A DNA stretch of 60,000 nucleotides from NCBI GenBank assembly GCA_009746045.1, contig RPFO01000645.1:843728-903727 (forward strand), written 5' to 3'. This stretch comes from Mesostigma viride. Its lineage: Eukaryota > Streptophyta > Mesostigmatophyceae > Mesostigmatales > Mesostigmataceae. Both the position numbers and the translations under genes were made by a program. The stretch's first letter is position 1; every line of letters starts with the position of its first letter. Below, piece after piece: positions 42,171-53,459 of this stretch. The notes below the pieces were generated by a model that saw only the letters and a list, made by a program, of their open reading frames with translations, did no database searches and was not told where the DNA came from.

Positions 42171-43849
42171 CGGGAAACAGGGCCGATGGCGTGCATGCTG
42201 CCCGGCATACGGGACTTGAGCACATTAATGGCACTTCACCGTGACTACCTAGCACATTGAGGAATTATTTCTCTGAGAAAAGGAATTACCGGGTGCATTG
42301 TTAGGGAACGCGAAGTCAAGCTAGCCCGCCCTTTATTAGTATGGCCACGGAAACGTAGTGCAGACTTGAGTGCCGGTTGTGTTCTAATATTTAGGCCTTT
42401 AGCTAGTGTTGCTATGGTCTCGTCCTAATACCGCTATTACTCCTTGCATGGGTCGCGCCGGTCTTACAAAAGGCATTTGGATGTTTGCCCAAGGTATAAT
42501 TGGTCGTAAGGTCCTAAGGTAAGTTAAGACGACGAACCTTTTACGTCCCTGGGATTCATACCTGTAAGCTTAAGAGTATTGTCAAGCCTGGTCTTTACTA
42601 GTCACAATAAAAGCAAGCTAAGCTTTTTTCTCCTCCTGAAACCCGTTGGGCGTGGTCGACTAATGACGGAAGACATAATGGATGTACGCTTACCTGAGAA
42701 CGGGCGTTTTCTCGTCTGAAAGCGCTGGGTCATACCAGCCCCACTTTTTCCCTCCCCTCCTGATCGACCATCCTGCCTTATGCCTCCCCCCCCCCCCCCC
42801 CACACACACACAACCCGACCCTGCTTCCATCTCTCGTCTTCTATGCTTACCATGCCTTGCCTGCACATACGTCGCTGTAAATTTCCAAGAAAGCATCTTA
42901 TGAAATTGTCGGGAAAGGCAACAGAGCGCTGTAACAATGCGTGCCTTTCCTATATGGCTTTCTGCATATCAACTTGGTTGTATATCTCGTGAGTGAAAGT
43001 GAAGGATTTCATATATAGCATAATGTGTCGCATGTGATAATGGTAGTGTTGTGTCATTTGTTGTAATGCTTTGTGCGTACATGTGTTAGGGTAATACTAA
43101 ACTATAATTTAGTGGATTGAAATAGTGTACATTGCTACTACATCTCGCGATTGGCTTTTGGGACATGCGGCCCGTGATGCCAGGATGGCAGTATATACAA
43201 AAATGTAGACCATTATACAACGAGATGAACACCATTTATGTGCCTTCTATAGTATGTGCATGCAACTTTATTGCCACATGTCACGCCTAGACATGGTGGT
43301 CCATGGTGAGGCTGAGCCTTTTAGGCCTAATTGGTTACAAGTTCGACATGCCGGCCGTAGCCATGTGCAGGATTGACCCGGCCGAGTGCTTGTGTGTGTC
43401 AATGACCCCCACGCCTGTTTGGGACCGGTCAGGTAGCTTCGCTTGATATTGCTAGCCATTTCGGGGCAATTGTTATACCGTAGCTGTTGGTAAAGAATCG
43501 GTGCATTCAGGGTGGACTCACACTCATGGTCGCACTCATGGTCGCTAAATGATCGCTATGGGTTTACATTGTGCTCAGACTATTCTACACTCATCTAAGA
43601 CTATTGTACACCCATCATCTCACCCTCAAGTGTATTTGTTGCACATCCTTCATGTGTGGCCATCATGTAGGCCCCTTTATTCCCAAGTCCCACTGAGGAC
43701 TTATGCCCGCGTGACGCAATCTAAGTGAAAAAAATAATTGAAAACCAATACGTACCCTTTGTAAAGCCTGTTGATGAATATGCGGTGACCGCCCCCAACC
43801 ATTGCAGCCATGGGATGAAACTAGGTGAATTTAGTGAATGCGTCACTCG
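42171..43849. other. Element B interior, no gene recognised
   Basis: Short ORFs only. A C-run followed by CACACACACA lies at 42786-42810. Nothing resembling a transposase. Confidence 0.4.
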
Positions 43850-44595
43850 AGCATACATAATTAAATTAAATTAAATTATAACATTTTGTTGTCTCCTTGA
43901 TAACATGACTCCGTTGGGATATCATGTAGCACATATTCCTTGCTGGATGGATGGAGGTGGGCAAAGCCGCGAAACCGAGCTAATCTAACTCTAAGCTAAC
44001 TAATCTAATCTAGAAAACCCTAGCTACTCTACTCAGCAAAGTGCCCCTTCCTCTTGGGGGATGGGGGCTTGCCCACAGGGGCTGGCGTGTGAGCCTGGAC
44101 AATCCTCTTCCACCTCTTCTTGTTCTGCATAGAAGTCCAAGCAAGAGCATATACATAATGGGTCTTGATAACTAAACAAAACAATAATTTTACATGTGCT
44201 GGCTAGTGACCTCATGAGCATGCTGTGCTAACATGCACACATGACACCTAGCTGAATCAATTAATTAATCATCACGTGCATGGCTACGTGCAAATTACAA
44301 ATGTTGCCCCTACTTGAATCTGTGTTGCCGACCCGTACCCCACAACCCATACCCCACCACCCACTGATCACAGAGATTTATGCTCATGTGCATTCGTGAT
44401 TGCCCCCCCCCCCAGGAGGACTTCAGGGGCGCTTTGCTGAGTAGAGTAGCTAGGATTTTATAGATTAGTTTAGAGATAGCTTAGTTAGGTTTCGCGGCTT
44501 CGCCTGGACCCCCATCCATCAAGCAAGGGAATACATGCTACACGATCTCCCAACGGAGTCATGTTATAATTTAATTTAATGCGTGATTGATGCGG
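43850..44595. repeat. Element C: about 745-bp element with about 190-bp inverted arms
   Basis: Left arm 43860-44048 (AAATTATAAC, ACATGACTCCGTTGGGA, AAGCCGCGAAACC, TAGCTACTCTACTCAGCAAA) is the reverse complement of 44425-44590 with scattered mismatches and one gap. MITE-like; no target duplication identified. Confidence 0.75.
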
Positions 44596-45467
44596 TTATG
44601 TCGATCAAGTTTAATTTATTAATCAAAATATCTAGAGCAGGTTGTGTTGTCCCAATAATTTTGTGAGTCATATCCACTCAAACTGTAGCCCCATCCCCTT
44701 TCCATACCCGTGACGCAGTCTAGGTGACATTCATTCATACATTACGTGTAGTACGTGTATGGACATTCATTACTTCATACACTAATTAATTACTTGCTTA
44801 CTTATTCATTAATTAATATAATCACGTTAATCAATTAATCAATTAATCAATTAGTCATACCTCATGCTTCATTATCCACTCAGTTTCTAGTGACAGGGTT
44901 GCAGGTACCACGGCCCAAACCACTATGCTTACCAAATTTGGTAACATGGGGAGCCCACACCGACTGTAGAGCGGTAAGGCCAAATATGGAGGGATAAGAA
45001 CATGGAGAGCTGTATAACCTAGATCATCAGCTAGCACATGAAACACTACTACCTACAATACACATGACATGAAGCCACCATAGCTAACAAGCCTGGGCAA
45101 CGTGATCGACATAAAGGCAGGTGTTTGGTCAGTTAGCTCTTCAGTTTATAGCTCCAAGCTCCACCAATTGCTGGACTCTCACGGATTTGTAGCAGTGTCG
45201 GCCCGCATGCCTAGTCAACGCCGGCATGAATAATCAGGACTGGAACCTCGGATGATGGCCAATGCTGAGATGTCCGCTGTCTGTGTCCACACAATCAGAC
45301 ATGCAAGGAGGGCAAAAAATCAACCTAGAAATGACCAACACGCGCGTGCACACACACACACATGCACGCATGCAAAGGAATCTCAAGCTATGGGCGAAAC
45401 ATGCTTCTTTCTTTTTGCCTATTCTGTTAACTTGCATGCAAATGTACACGCAAAAAGAAAACTTGGG
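44596..45467. other. Element B interior, AT-rich, no gene recognised
   Basis: Contains ATTAATTA-type runs near 44780-44855. No ORF with domain signal. Confidence 0.4.
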
Positions 45468-46265
45468 TGAGAGGGAGGGAGGGAGGAAGGGAGGGAGGGA
45501 GGGAGGGAGGGAGGGAGGGAGGGAGGGAGGGAGGGAGGGAGGGAGGGAGGAGGGAGGGAGGGAGGGAGGAGGGAGGGAGGGAGGGAGGGAGGGAGGGAGG
45601 GAGGGAGGGAGGGAGGGAGGGAGGGAGGGAGGGAGGGAGGGAGGGAGGGAGGGAGGGAGGGAGGGAGGGAGGGAGGGAGGGAGGGAGGGAGGAGGGAGGG
45701 AGGGAGGGAGGGAGGGAGGGAGGAGGGAGGGAGGGAGGGAGGGAGGGAGGGAGGGAGGGAGGGAGGGAGGGAGGAGGGAGGGAGGGAGGGAGGAGGGAGG
45801 GAGGGAGGGAGGGAGGGAGGGAGGGAGGGAGGGAGGGAGGAGGGAGGGAGGGAGGGAGGGAGGGAGGGAGGGAGGGAGGGAGGGAGGGAGGGAGGGAGGG
45901 AGGGGGAGGGAGGGAGGGAGGGAGGGAGGGAGGGAGGGAGGGAGGGAGGGAGGAGGGAGGGAGGGAGGGAGGGAGGGAGGGAGGGAGGGAGGGAGGGAGG
46001 GAGGGAGGGAGGGAGGGAGGGAGGGAGGGAGGGAGGGAGGGAGGGAGGGAGGGAGGGAGGGAGGGAGGGAGGGAGGGAGGGAGGGAGGGAGGGAGGAGGG
46101 AGAGGAGGGAGGGAGGGAGGAGGAGGGAGGGAGGGAGGGAGGGAGGGAGGAGGGAGGGAGGGAGGGAGGGAGGAGGAGGGAGGGAGGGAGGGAGGGAGGG
46201 AGGGAGGGAGGGAGGGAGGGAGGGAGGGAGGGAGGGAGGGAGGGAGGGAGGGAGGGAGGGAGGGA
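45468..46265. repeat. (GGGA)n tetranucleotide tract, about 800 bp
   Basis: Nearly unbroken GGGA repeats (about 195 units) with occasional GGA or GGGGA interruptions. All + frames read Glu-Gly-Arg repeats and the minus strand reads Pro-Ser-Leu repeats. The G-triplets every four bases could form many G-quadruplexes and the tract is a likely replication barrier and length-variable locus. Confidence 0.97.
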
Positions 46266-47444
46266 GCTCAGCCTCCAGATTCTTAGGGTCGAGTGCACGT
46301 TAACAGCACGCTATTGACCGAGTACAGCGGGGTTGTGCCGAACATCTCGAGTGCATCCCCTGGTTGCAGGCTTATTAACCGGCCACTGCCCTTTCTCTAC
46401 ACACATGCGCCACCAAGCCCCATGGCATGGCGTTAAAATCTCCAGCAAAAATACTGGAATCTAGAAAATAAGGTAGTAAGTAAGCTCTCTAATAATTACC
46501 CGCGTTACTTCTTTCTAGTTACGTGGGTTGAAAGTCACAACAACAAGACATTTTGGATGGCAGACCGCAGGCACCCCTGCACACTTATGCATGACCACAT
46601 GCCCTACAACGAGAAGAACACCGCCTGATTCTGATAAGCGGGTTACGATCACAAAAGCGGAAAGGAATCATTAGTTCACATTGCAGTGACACTAGGCGCA
46701 GGGGCTGTAATAACTTCGGCTCATAATGTGAACATCGGGAACGGGCCGATAAGGCTGCGTCTTCTCAACGCACATGCTATGCCGGGCGAGGAATGTGATG
46801 ACGAGTACGGGCTGGCAAGTGGGGTTGTTCAGCAAGGCGAAACAAGTCTTCATGTTATTATGCGCCACTTGAACAGGAACCCAAATAAGGGTTTTGTGGG
46901 CGCAACGCCTCACCTAAGGCAGACATCCAAACGATGCCGTTGACCAACCGCTAGGGAAATCGCGAGAAGGGCCACCCTAGCACACCCTGCCTGCTGCTGT
47001 TCAAGCAGCAAATTAAATGCTGCCGGGACGGGCCGGCGCGGCCATGAAATCTGCGAATCATGAGCTCGTTGTTGCAGTGGATGTCAACAGCCGGCTCCCC
47101 CCCGCGTCGAGCACGAAAGGCGAACAGGAATTTGAAAGCAAAAGATGACGGTCACACATAGCAAACCTACCCGCCCCTGCGCAGCTTACAAGTTTATTCC
47201 AGGAACTGATCTTAATTACAACACATTTCGCCTTTTCGTCGTGCCGATTCAGATGTTGCACACACCGGTAAACCAGTCATCTAGTTACAAGAAGCGTGAA
47301 GAGGAATAAATGTAGAGGGTGCCACGAACTTGAGTGCCAGCGAGCTCGAGTCTGGCGAGTAGCATCACAATTCAACGATGTCCTCCATGGTCGTGACTCG
47401 TGACTCGTCGCTCCAACTTGTGAAATTTGTGATCTAGGTAAAAC
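46266..47444. other. Element B interior, no gene recognised
   Basis: Longest ORF 85 codons (46686, + strand), no domain signal. Confidence 0.4.
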
Positions 47445-47942
47445 CTGTCACAGCTGTTTTTAATTTACGCGCCAAAGCTCGCGCCAAACATGGACACAGG
47501 CGCGTAGGGCCGTAGGCTGGCGCGCAATGCTCCTCGTCGGCGCAGCGCTTTGGGTGCTGAAACTGCAAGTGCGGTAGTGCGCCGGACCTCCGCACTCGCC
47601 CCCGCACAAGAGTTTTCTTCATCCTGGCCCGAATAGGAGCTTCCCAAAATTTTGACTGCAGATTTGGGTTCAGCTCGCCAAGTGCTATCAGTTTGTCCGT
47701 CAAACCGTTTCAAAATTCCGACCATACAGGGAGCTAGCAGAAAATCCAAGTGTTTTGTTGTAAAAAACCCATATCGGCCCGGCACCCTACCTACCTACCC
47801 TTTAAGTTAACGGTTTTTGAGGCTCTGTAACTGCTAACCTAGAGACCCCCTGGGGTTGCGACCAGTGGCAAACATGCTTGTTTTCGCGAGATCTACTCGG
47901 ATCCAGCATGATGTAAATTTTCTTGTTTTTTTCCACCCCCCC

Positions 47943-48430
47943 TGCCGCAACAGCCAATTTTCATTGAGAATGCAAGACCTTTTTGCATGTTCAGCCCAGT
48001 TCAGGCTGTACGGTCAGTGTTGGGGGTCGGTGAATGGGTTCTCAATGGAATTCTCAATGGAATGCCGCAACAGCCCATTTTCATTGAGAATGCAAGTCCT
48101 TTTCGCATGTTCAGCCCAGTTCAGGCTGTACGGTCAGTGTTGGGGGTCGGTGAATGAGTTCTCAATGGAATTCTCAATGGAATGCCGCAACAGCCCATTT
48201 TCATTGAGAATGCAAGTCCTTTTCGCATGTTCAGCCCAATTCAGGCTGTACGGTCAGTGTTGGGGGTCGGTGAATGAGTTCTGAATGGAATTCTGAAATG
48301 AATTCTGAATGGAATTCTCAATGGAATGCCGTTACAGCCCATTTTCATTGAGAATGCAAGACCTTTTCGTATGTTCTGGCTGTACGGTCAGTGTTGGGGG
48401 TCGGTGAATGAATTCTGCATGAATGGAACT
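47943..48430 (+). repeat. 109-120-bp minisatellite, right part (about 4 copies)
   Basis: Same unit and orientation as 41127-41672, resuming at TGCCGCAACAGCC directly after element B. The last copies are decayed (GAATTCTGAATGG variants). Confidence 0.9.
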
Positions 48431-48618
48431 TGCATACGCCGCGCTGAGTCGGTGGAAGATCGAGCCACAAAAGAGGCAGGAGAGGCATCATTGGGAGAGG
48501 CGTGCCAACCCCGAGCGAGACGATGGTGAATTCGATCAAATTGGCTGATTGCAATAATTTTGCGGAGCTAGAATAATCGCTCGCGAGAGCTGCCATGGGC
48601 GGTCGTGAAGGTTCAGAC

Positions 48619-48731
48619 TATTACAAATGGTATCCATGCTTAATTAATTTGGATGGTACTGGTACCTATTTCTAGTTACCAGTTTTACTCGTAACTACAA
48701 ATCGTAACCAGTTTTAGAACCGAGCTGCCTG
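48619..48731 (-). repeat. Element A inner inverted repeat, right
   Basis: Reverse complement of 39332-39444, joined to the inverted 173-bp array. Confidence 0.9.
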
Positions 48732-50990
48732 CAAGAATCCAGCCTGAAATGAGTTCATTTGTTCACTGTTCATATTTGTTTCATGTAAGAAAAGGGGGAA
48801 AATGACGAAAAACTGCACATGTATGCGGTCAAATGTCACCATTTGAGCTCAGAATGAGCCCAATTTTTGTGGGTGGTCTATTTTCATGGTCTAGATGCTG
48901 CCTGCAAGAATCCAGCCTGATATGAGTTCATTTGTTCACTATTCATATTTGTTTCATGTAAGAAAAGGGGGAAAATGACGAAAAACTGCACATGTATGCG
49001 GTCACATGTCACCATTTGAGCTCAGAATGAGCCCAATTTTTGTGGGTGGTCTATTTTCATGGTCTAGATGCTGCCTGCAAGAACCCAGCCTGATATGAGT
49101 TCATTTGTTCACTGTTCATATTTGTTTCATGTAAGAAAAGGGGGAAAATGACGAAAAACTGCACATGTATGCTGTCACATGTCACCATTTGAGCTCAGAA
49201 TGAGCCCAATTTTTGTGGGTGGTCTATTTTCATGGTCTAGATGCTGCCTGCAAGTTTCCAGCCTGATACGAGTTCATTTGTCCACTGTTCATATTTGTTT
49301 CATGTAAGAAAAGGGGGAAAATGACGAAAAACTGCACATGTATGCTGTCACATGTCACCATTTGAGCTCAGAATGAGCCCAATTTTTGTGGGTGGTCTAT
49401 TTTCATGGTCTAGATGCTGCCTGCAAGAACCCAGCCTGATACGAGTTCATTTGTCCACTGTTCATATTTGTTTCATGTAAGAAAAGGGGGAAAATGACGA
49501 AAAACTGCACATGTATGCTGTCACATGTCACCATTTGAGCTCAGAATGAGCCCAATTTTTGTGGGTGGTCTATTTTCATGGTATAAATGCTGCCTGCAAG
49601 AATCCAGCCTGATATGAGTTCATTTGTTCACTATTCATATTTGTTTCATGTAAGAAAAGGGGGAAAATGACGAAAAACTGCACATGTATGCGGTCAAATG
49701 TCACCATTTGAGCTCAGAATGAGCCCAATTTTTGTGGGTGGTCTATTTTCATGGTCTAGATGCTGCCTGCAAGAACCCAGCCTGATATGAGTTCATTTGT
49801 TCACTGTTCATATTTGTTTCATGTAAGAAAAGGGGGAAAATGACGAAAAACTGCACATGTATGCTGTCACATGTCACCATTTGAGCTCAGAATGAGCCCA
49901 ATTTTCGTGGGTGGTCTATTTTCATGGTCTAATGCTGCCTGCAAGAATCCAGCCTGATATGAGTTCATTTGTTCACTATTCATATTTGTTTCATGTAAGA
50001 AAAGGGGGAAAATGACGAAAAACTGCACATGTATGCGGTCAAATGTCACCATTTGAGCTCAGAATGAGCCCAATTTTTGTGGGTGGTCTATTTTCATGGT
50101 CTAGATGCTGCCTGCAAGAACCCAGCCTGATATGAGTTCATTTGTTCACTGTTCATATTTGTTTCATGTAAGAAAAGGGGGAAAATGACGAAAAACTGCA
50201 CATGTATGCTGTCACATGTCACCATTTGAGCTCAGAATGAGCCCAATTTTCGTGGGTGGTCTATTTTCATGGTATAAATGCTGCCTGCAAGAATCCAGCC
50301 TGATATGAGTTCATTTGTTCACTATTCATATTTGTTTCATGTAAGAAAAGGGGGAAAATGACGAAAAACTGCACATGTATGCTGTCACATGTCACCATTT
50401 GAGCTCAGAATGAGCCCAATTTTCGTGGGTGGTCTATTTTCATGGTATAAATGCTGCCTGCAAGAATCCAGCCTGAAATGAGTTCGTTTGTTCACTGTTC
50501 ATATTTGTTGCATGTAAGAAAAGGGGGAAAATGACGAAAAACTGCACATGTATGCTGTCACATGTCACCATTTGAGCTCAGAATGAGCCCAATTTTTGTG
50601 GGTGGTCTATTTTCATGGTCTACATGCTGCCTGCAAGAATCCAGCCTGATATGAGTTCATTTGTCCACTATTCATATTTGTTGCATGTAAGAAAAGGGGG
50701 AAAATGACGAAAAACTGCACATGTATGCTGTCACATGTCACCATTTGAGCTCAGAATGAGCCCAATTTTTGTGGGTGGTCTATTTTCATGGTCTACATGC
50801 TGCCTGCAACAGTCCAGCCTGAAATGAGTTCATTTGTCCACTATTCATATTTGTTTCATGTAAGAAAAGGGGGAAAATGACGAAAAACTGCACATGTATG
50901 CTGTCACATGTCACCATTTGAGCTCAGAATGAGCCCAATTTTCGTGGGTGGTCTATTTTCATGGTCTACATGCTGCCTGCAACAGTCCAG
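48727..50990 (-). repeat. 173-bp satellite, right arm (about 13 copies, inverted)
   Basis: Same unit as the left arm on the opposite strand. The arm is 13 copies against about 8 on the left, so the arms are free to change copy number. Minor variants (CTAGATG, TATAAATG, CTACATG; TTTTTGTGGG or TTTTCGTGGG) are arranged in blocks. Outermost copies carry CAACAGTCCAGC. Confidence 0.95.
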
Positions 50991-51040
50991 CTTTAGGTAC
51001 CCTCAGATCTGAAAGATTTTATTTTTACTCATTTGAAGAC

Positions 51041-51074
51041 TTGTGAAATTGAGCAAACACCTATGAATCCCCTC
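51041..51074 (-). repeat. Element A right terminal inverted repeat
   Basis: Reverse complement reads GAGGGGATTCATAGGTG then TTTGCTCAATTTCACAA; mismatches to the left end are A/G and T/C. Confidence 0.85.
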
Positions 51075-53110
51075 CATCATTGCCTCGGCTTTCACCTCCC
51101 GCGAGGTCATGGAGGCGGTCCGGCAGCGCCTGCGCCTACGATGCAGCCACAGGCTCCGACGAGATTCCGGCCGAGGTCGTGAAACTCGCCGCCGTCAGTT
51201 TGAGGACACTGGTGTCATGCTGCTCTTCCGGGATCATTATCTGCAACCGGCCAACCGCATTCTGCTGTCGTCGCAACCGCCCCCAGCGGCCTGGCAACAC
51301 AGTTTTTGCACGATGCTGTACAAGAACAAGGGGTCGCCCGCGGCCGACCCCGGCAACTATGATAGTGGGGTGTGCATCCAAAGTGCCCGGCCCTCATCAA
51401 GCTTCTCATGCGGCTCATCCTGAACGGCGCCTGCGCACTGCCCTGGACGGCCACCTCAGCGAGACTCAGCACGGCTTCCGGGTCCAGGCCGCAACACATA
51501 TGCAGTACAAGCGCTCTTCGCTACTCGCCGCATCGTGGTCCATGAACTGCACTGCCTTCAGCCTGGTGAGTCCCCTCTGCACCTTGTGCTGGTGGGTTCA
51601 TCAAAGCCTTCGATTCGGTTTTCTGGCCTGCGCGCTGTGGGACATCCTCGCTCTGTTCGGTATCCCCCTTCCCCTTATTGCTGTCATCCGCAACCTGTAT
51701 GATTAGGGTCCACCACCTCGGTGCGCATGCACTTCCTACGGGACCACTGATGCACGCCACCTAGCAAGCCCTTTACAGAAGGGTGTGTTGTGCATGGCAG
51801 GGCTGTGGCAGTGCTCGCGCCCTACCTGTTCATTATTGTGCATGGTCGAATACGTAATGATTCAGGCGCGCAAGCGGTTTGCCCGCATTAATTGTGGGTA
51901 GGGAACCAGGGGTGCAGGTCCACAACCGTTTCTGGCATGGCAGGGAGGAAATGGAGATTCGGCTGGCGGACATCATCTATATACATTAATAATATAATTA
52001 CTTACAGCATAGTGAAATCACTCAAACCAAAGCAAACGCCCAGCTATAAACCTATATACAGAGCCATGTCAAAGCTCTATACTACGATAAGACCAATAGA
52101 AACGCCTAACGGGAGGAACCTAATAGCCCTGCTGCACCGCAAAATCAGCCCGCGTACGGCGGAGCATGACATCATCTATATGCAGACGACAGGCCACCCT
52201 CTTCGACTCAGGGCGCTGAGCACGTGCAGACGTGGCTTGACTGCCTGGCAATCGAGGCCCGTGTGGTGGGGCTTGACTGAGGTCAGCAATTAAGAAGACT
52301 GAGGCTCCAGATGGCGATTGGGCTCACTCAGCCCCCGCCCGACCTCTTTCTCGATCCTTCATTGATTGACGGCTCTCGAGTCCTGTATCGGGACCGCGTT
52401 GATCAAGTGGCTGGGTAGCTTACTCCCCAGCTGCGAGGCCGATGTGGACCACCGTATCTCCGCGGTTGCCTGGCACGCTTTACACGCCATTGAATAACGC
52501 GCCCTGTCCATGTACGTGGCGCATGAAGCCCTTGGGCATGAGCTAGAGAAACAGGACCTAAACCAGGTCCTCCCATGCATTCTTACGTACGGGGCCGATC
52601 GAGACGTGGACTCTCACCGCCGACCTTGCCAGCAAGTTGGACGGCGCGGTTACCAACATGCTGCGGTCAATTTTTCGTGTATGATAGTTACGCTGCCCAT
52701 GTCCGCAAAGAGGACTTGCACCTCGGCATGCCACTTATCGCCAGCACCATCGAGCAGCGCCGGGCGCCCGCCTGCTGCTAGTAGGGCCTAGGGCACTTAG
52801 CTCGCACCGGCCAACCAGGTAGACACCTCATGCACGTGGCCCCTCTGCAGGGCTGCGCCCCGCCCTGAGCTGGGCGCGCCGGCACCTCCTCACGTGGGCC
52901 GGGCCCAGCCAGGTTAGACGCCGCAAGGCCCGCACCTTCAAAGAACAGCTAGTAGAGGACATGGGGGGCCTAGGCGCGCCCGTCTCTGTGATTTGGAAAA
53001 GGATGATGGACAAGCCCAAGTGGGCCCATGTCATAGAGGACTTGTAACATCCCCCTGGAGCTGCATGCAGTGGGGAAGGAGCGTCGTTGCAAACGCGAGG
53101 GAGGCATGCT
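51075..53110 (+). pseudogene. LINE, decayed copy, 3' part
   Basis: Aligns by eye with the RT of the LINE at 36893-38525 on the same strand: TTTCACCTCCCGCGAGGTC, GACGAGATTCCGGCCGAGG, TACAAGAACAAGGGGTCGCC, GAGACTCAGCACGGCTTCCG, AAGCCTTCGATTCGGTTTTC, GCACGTGCAGACGTGGCTTG, TTCAAAGAACAGCTAGTAGA. It has dozens of 2-8-bp insertions relative to that copy, many of them 4-bp palindromes, plus a 186-bp insertion at the YADD site. No frame survives. It is the continuation of the fragment ending at 35688. Confidence 0.85.
51982..52167. mobile_element. 186-bp insertion with 13-bp target duplication in the decayed LINE
   Basis: GACATCATCTATA occurs at 51969-51981 and 52168-52180, and the LINE sequence continues across it. 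The insert is AT-richer than its surroundings and has no TIR or poly-A tail. One frame reads KQTPSYKPIYRAMSKLYTT with no stop for about 70 codons. The long duplication fits LINE-mediated insertion of a short RNA copy. Origin unknown; an organellar or mRNA fragment is possible. Confidence 0.6.
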
Positions 53111-53169
53111 ATAGCCACGACCCCTAGGGTCGCGAGCACTCATAGCTATAGCATAGGATTGTTTTGTAG

Positions 53170-53275
53170 ATATAGCTGCCCGCTGAACAGTAAAGTGCTC
53201 GCGTTCGCTCGCTGCCCGCTGAACAGTATGGTGCTCGCTTCGCTTGCGCTCGCTTCGCTCGCTTGGCGCTCGATC
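53170..53275. repeat. Short GC-rich direct repeats (GCCCGCTGAACAGTA; CGCTTCGCT)
   Basis: GCTGCCCGCTGAACAGTA occurs twice, followed by GTGCTCGC, with a run of CGCTTCGCTTGCGCTCGC-type units between. Follows the LINE 3' end. Confidence 0.7.
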
Positions 53276-53433
53276 GCGCGGGTTGGTGGGCAGTAGGTCC
53301 GAGCGCTTCTGTCGCATTGGCGTTCAGTGTAATTCCCACGCAGCCTTTTTTGATTGTCGGGGTAGTCGCGATGCCCTAAATAGTGCCAGCGGATGGCGTG
53401 GAATCGCCAAATTAGTACTATAGATTAAACATG

Positions 53434-53459
53434 TACTCCCGTTGGGGAGTAACGGAGCA
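53434..53459. repeat. Inverted copy of the LINE 3' hairpin motif
   Basis: TACTCCCGTTGGGG followed by AGTAACGGAGCA is the reverse complement, with two changes, of 38671-38696. Confidence 0.65.

Larger units (their letters stand above)
41673..47942. mobile_element. Element B: 6.3-kb inverted-repeat element with 9-bp target duplication
   Basis: Left end CAGGGGGGGTGGAAAAAACA; right end is the complement of GGGGGGGTGGAAAAAAACAA. TGCCGCAAC flanks both sides (41664-41672, 47943-47951). Diverged inverted homology continues inward: AAAATTTTGGAAGCTCC, TATTCGGGCCAGGATGAAG and CTTGTGCGGGGGCGAGTGCG at 42033-42095 match the complement of about 47586-47655. A 9-bp duplication and long inverted ends fit the Mutator (MULE) superfamily, but no transposase is found. 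The interior holds element C and a (GGGA)n tract. Confidence 0.7.
35689..51074. mobile_element. Element A: 15.4-kb foldback-like element with tandem-repeat inverted arms
   Basis: Starts GAGGGGATTCATAAGTG and ends with the complement of GAGGGGATTCATAGGTG. The inverted ends match over about 34 bp with two or three mismatches. Flanking CAT on both sides (35686-35688, 51075-51077) could be a 3-bp target duplication. Inside the ends lie arrays of a 173-bp unit in opposite orientation (left 35796-36545 and 38725-39337; right 48727-50990). Further in is a 113-bp inverted repeat (39332-39444, 48619-48731). The element splits a LINE. No transposase is recognised inside, so it is presumably non-autonomous or has decayed. 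The architecture recalls Drosophila foldback elements. Confidence 0.8.

Noticed and set aside
45234-46317. ORFs of about 350 codons (Glu-Gly-Arg or Pro-Ser-Leu repeats)
   Set aside because: Translations of the (GGGA)n tract, open in several frames at once.
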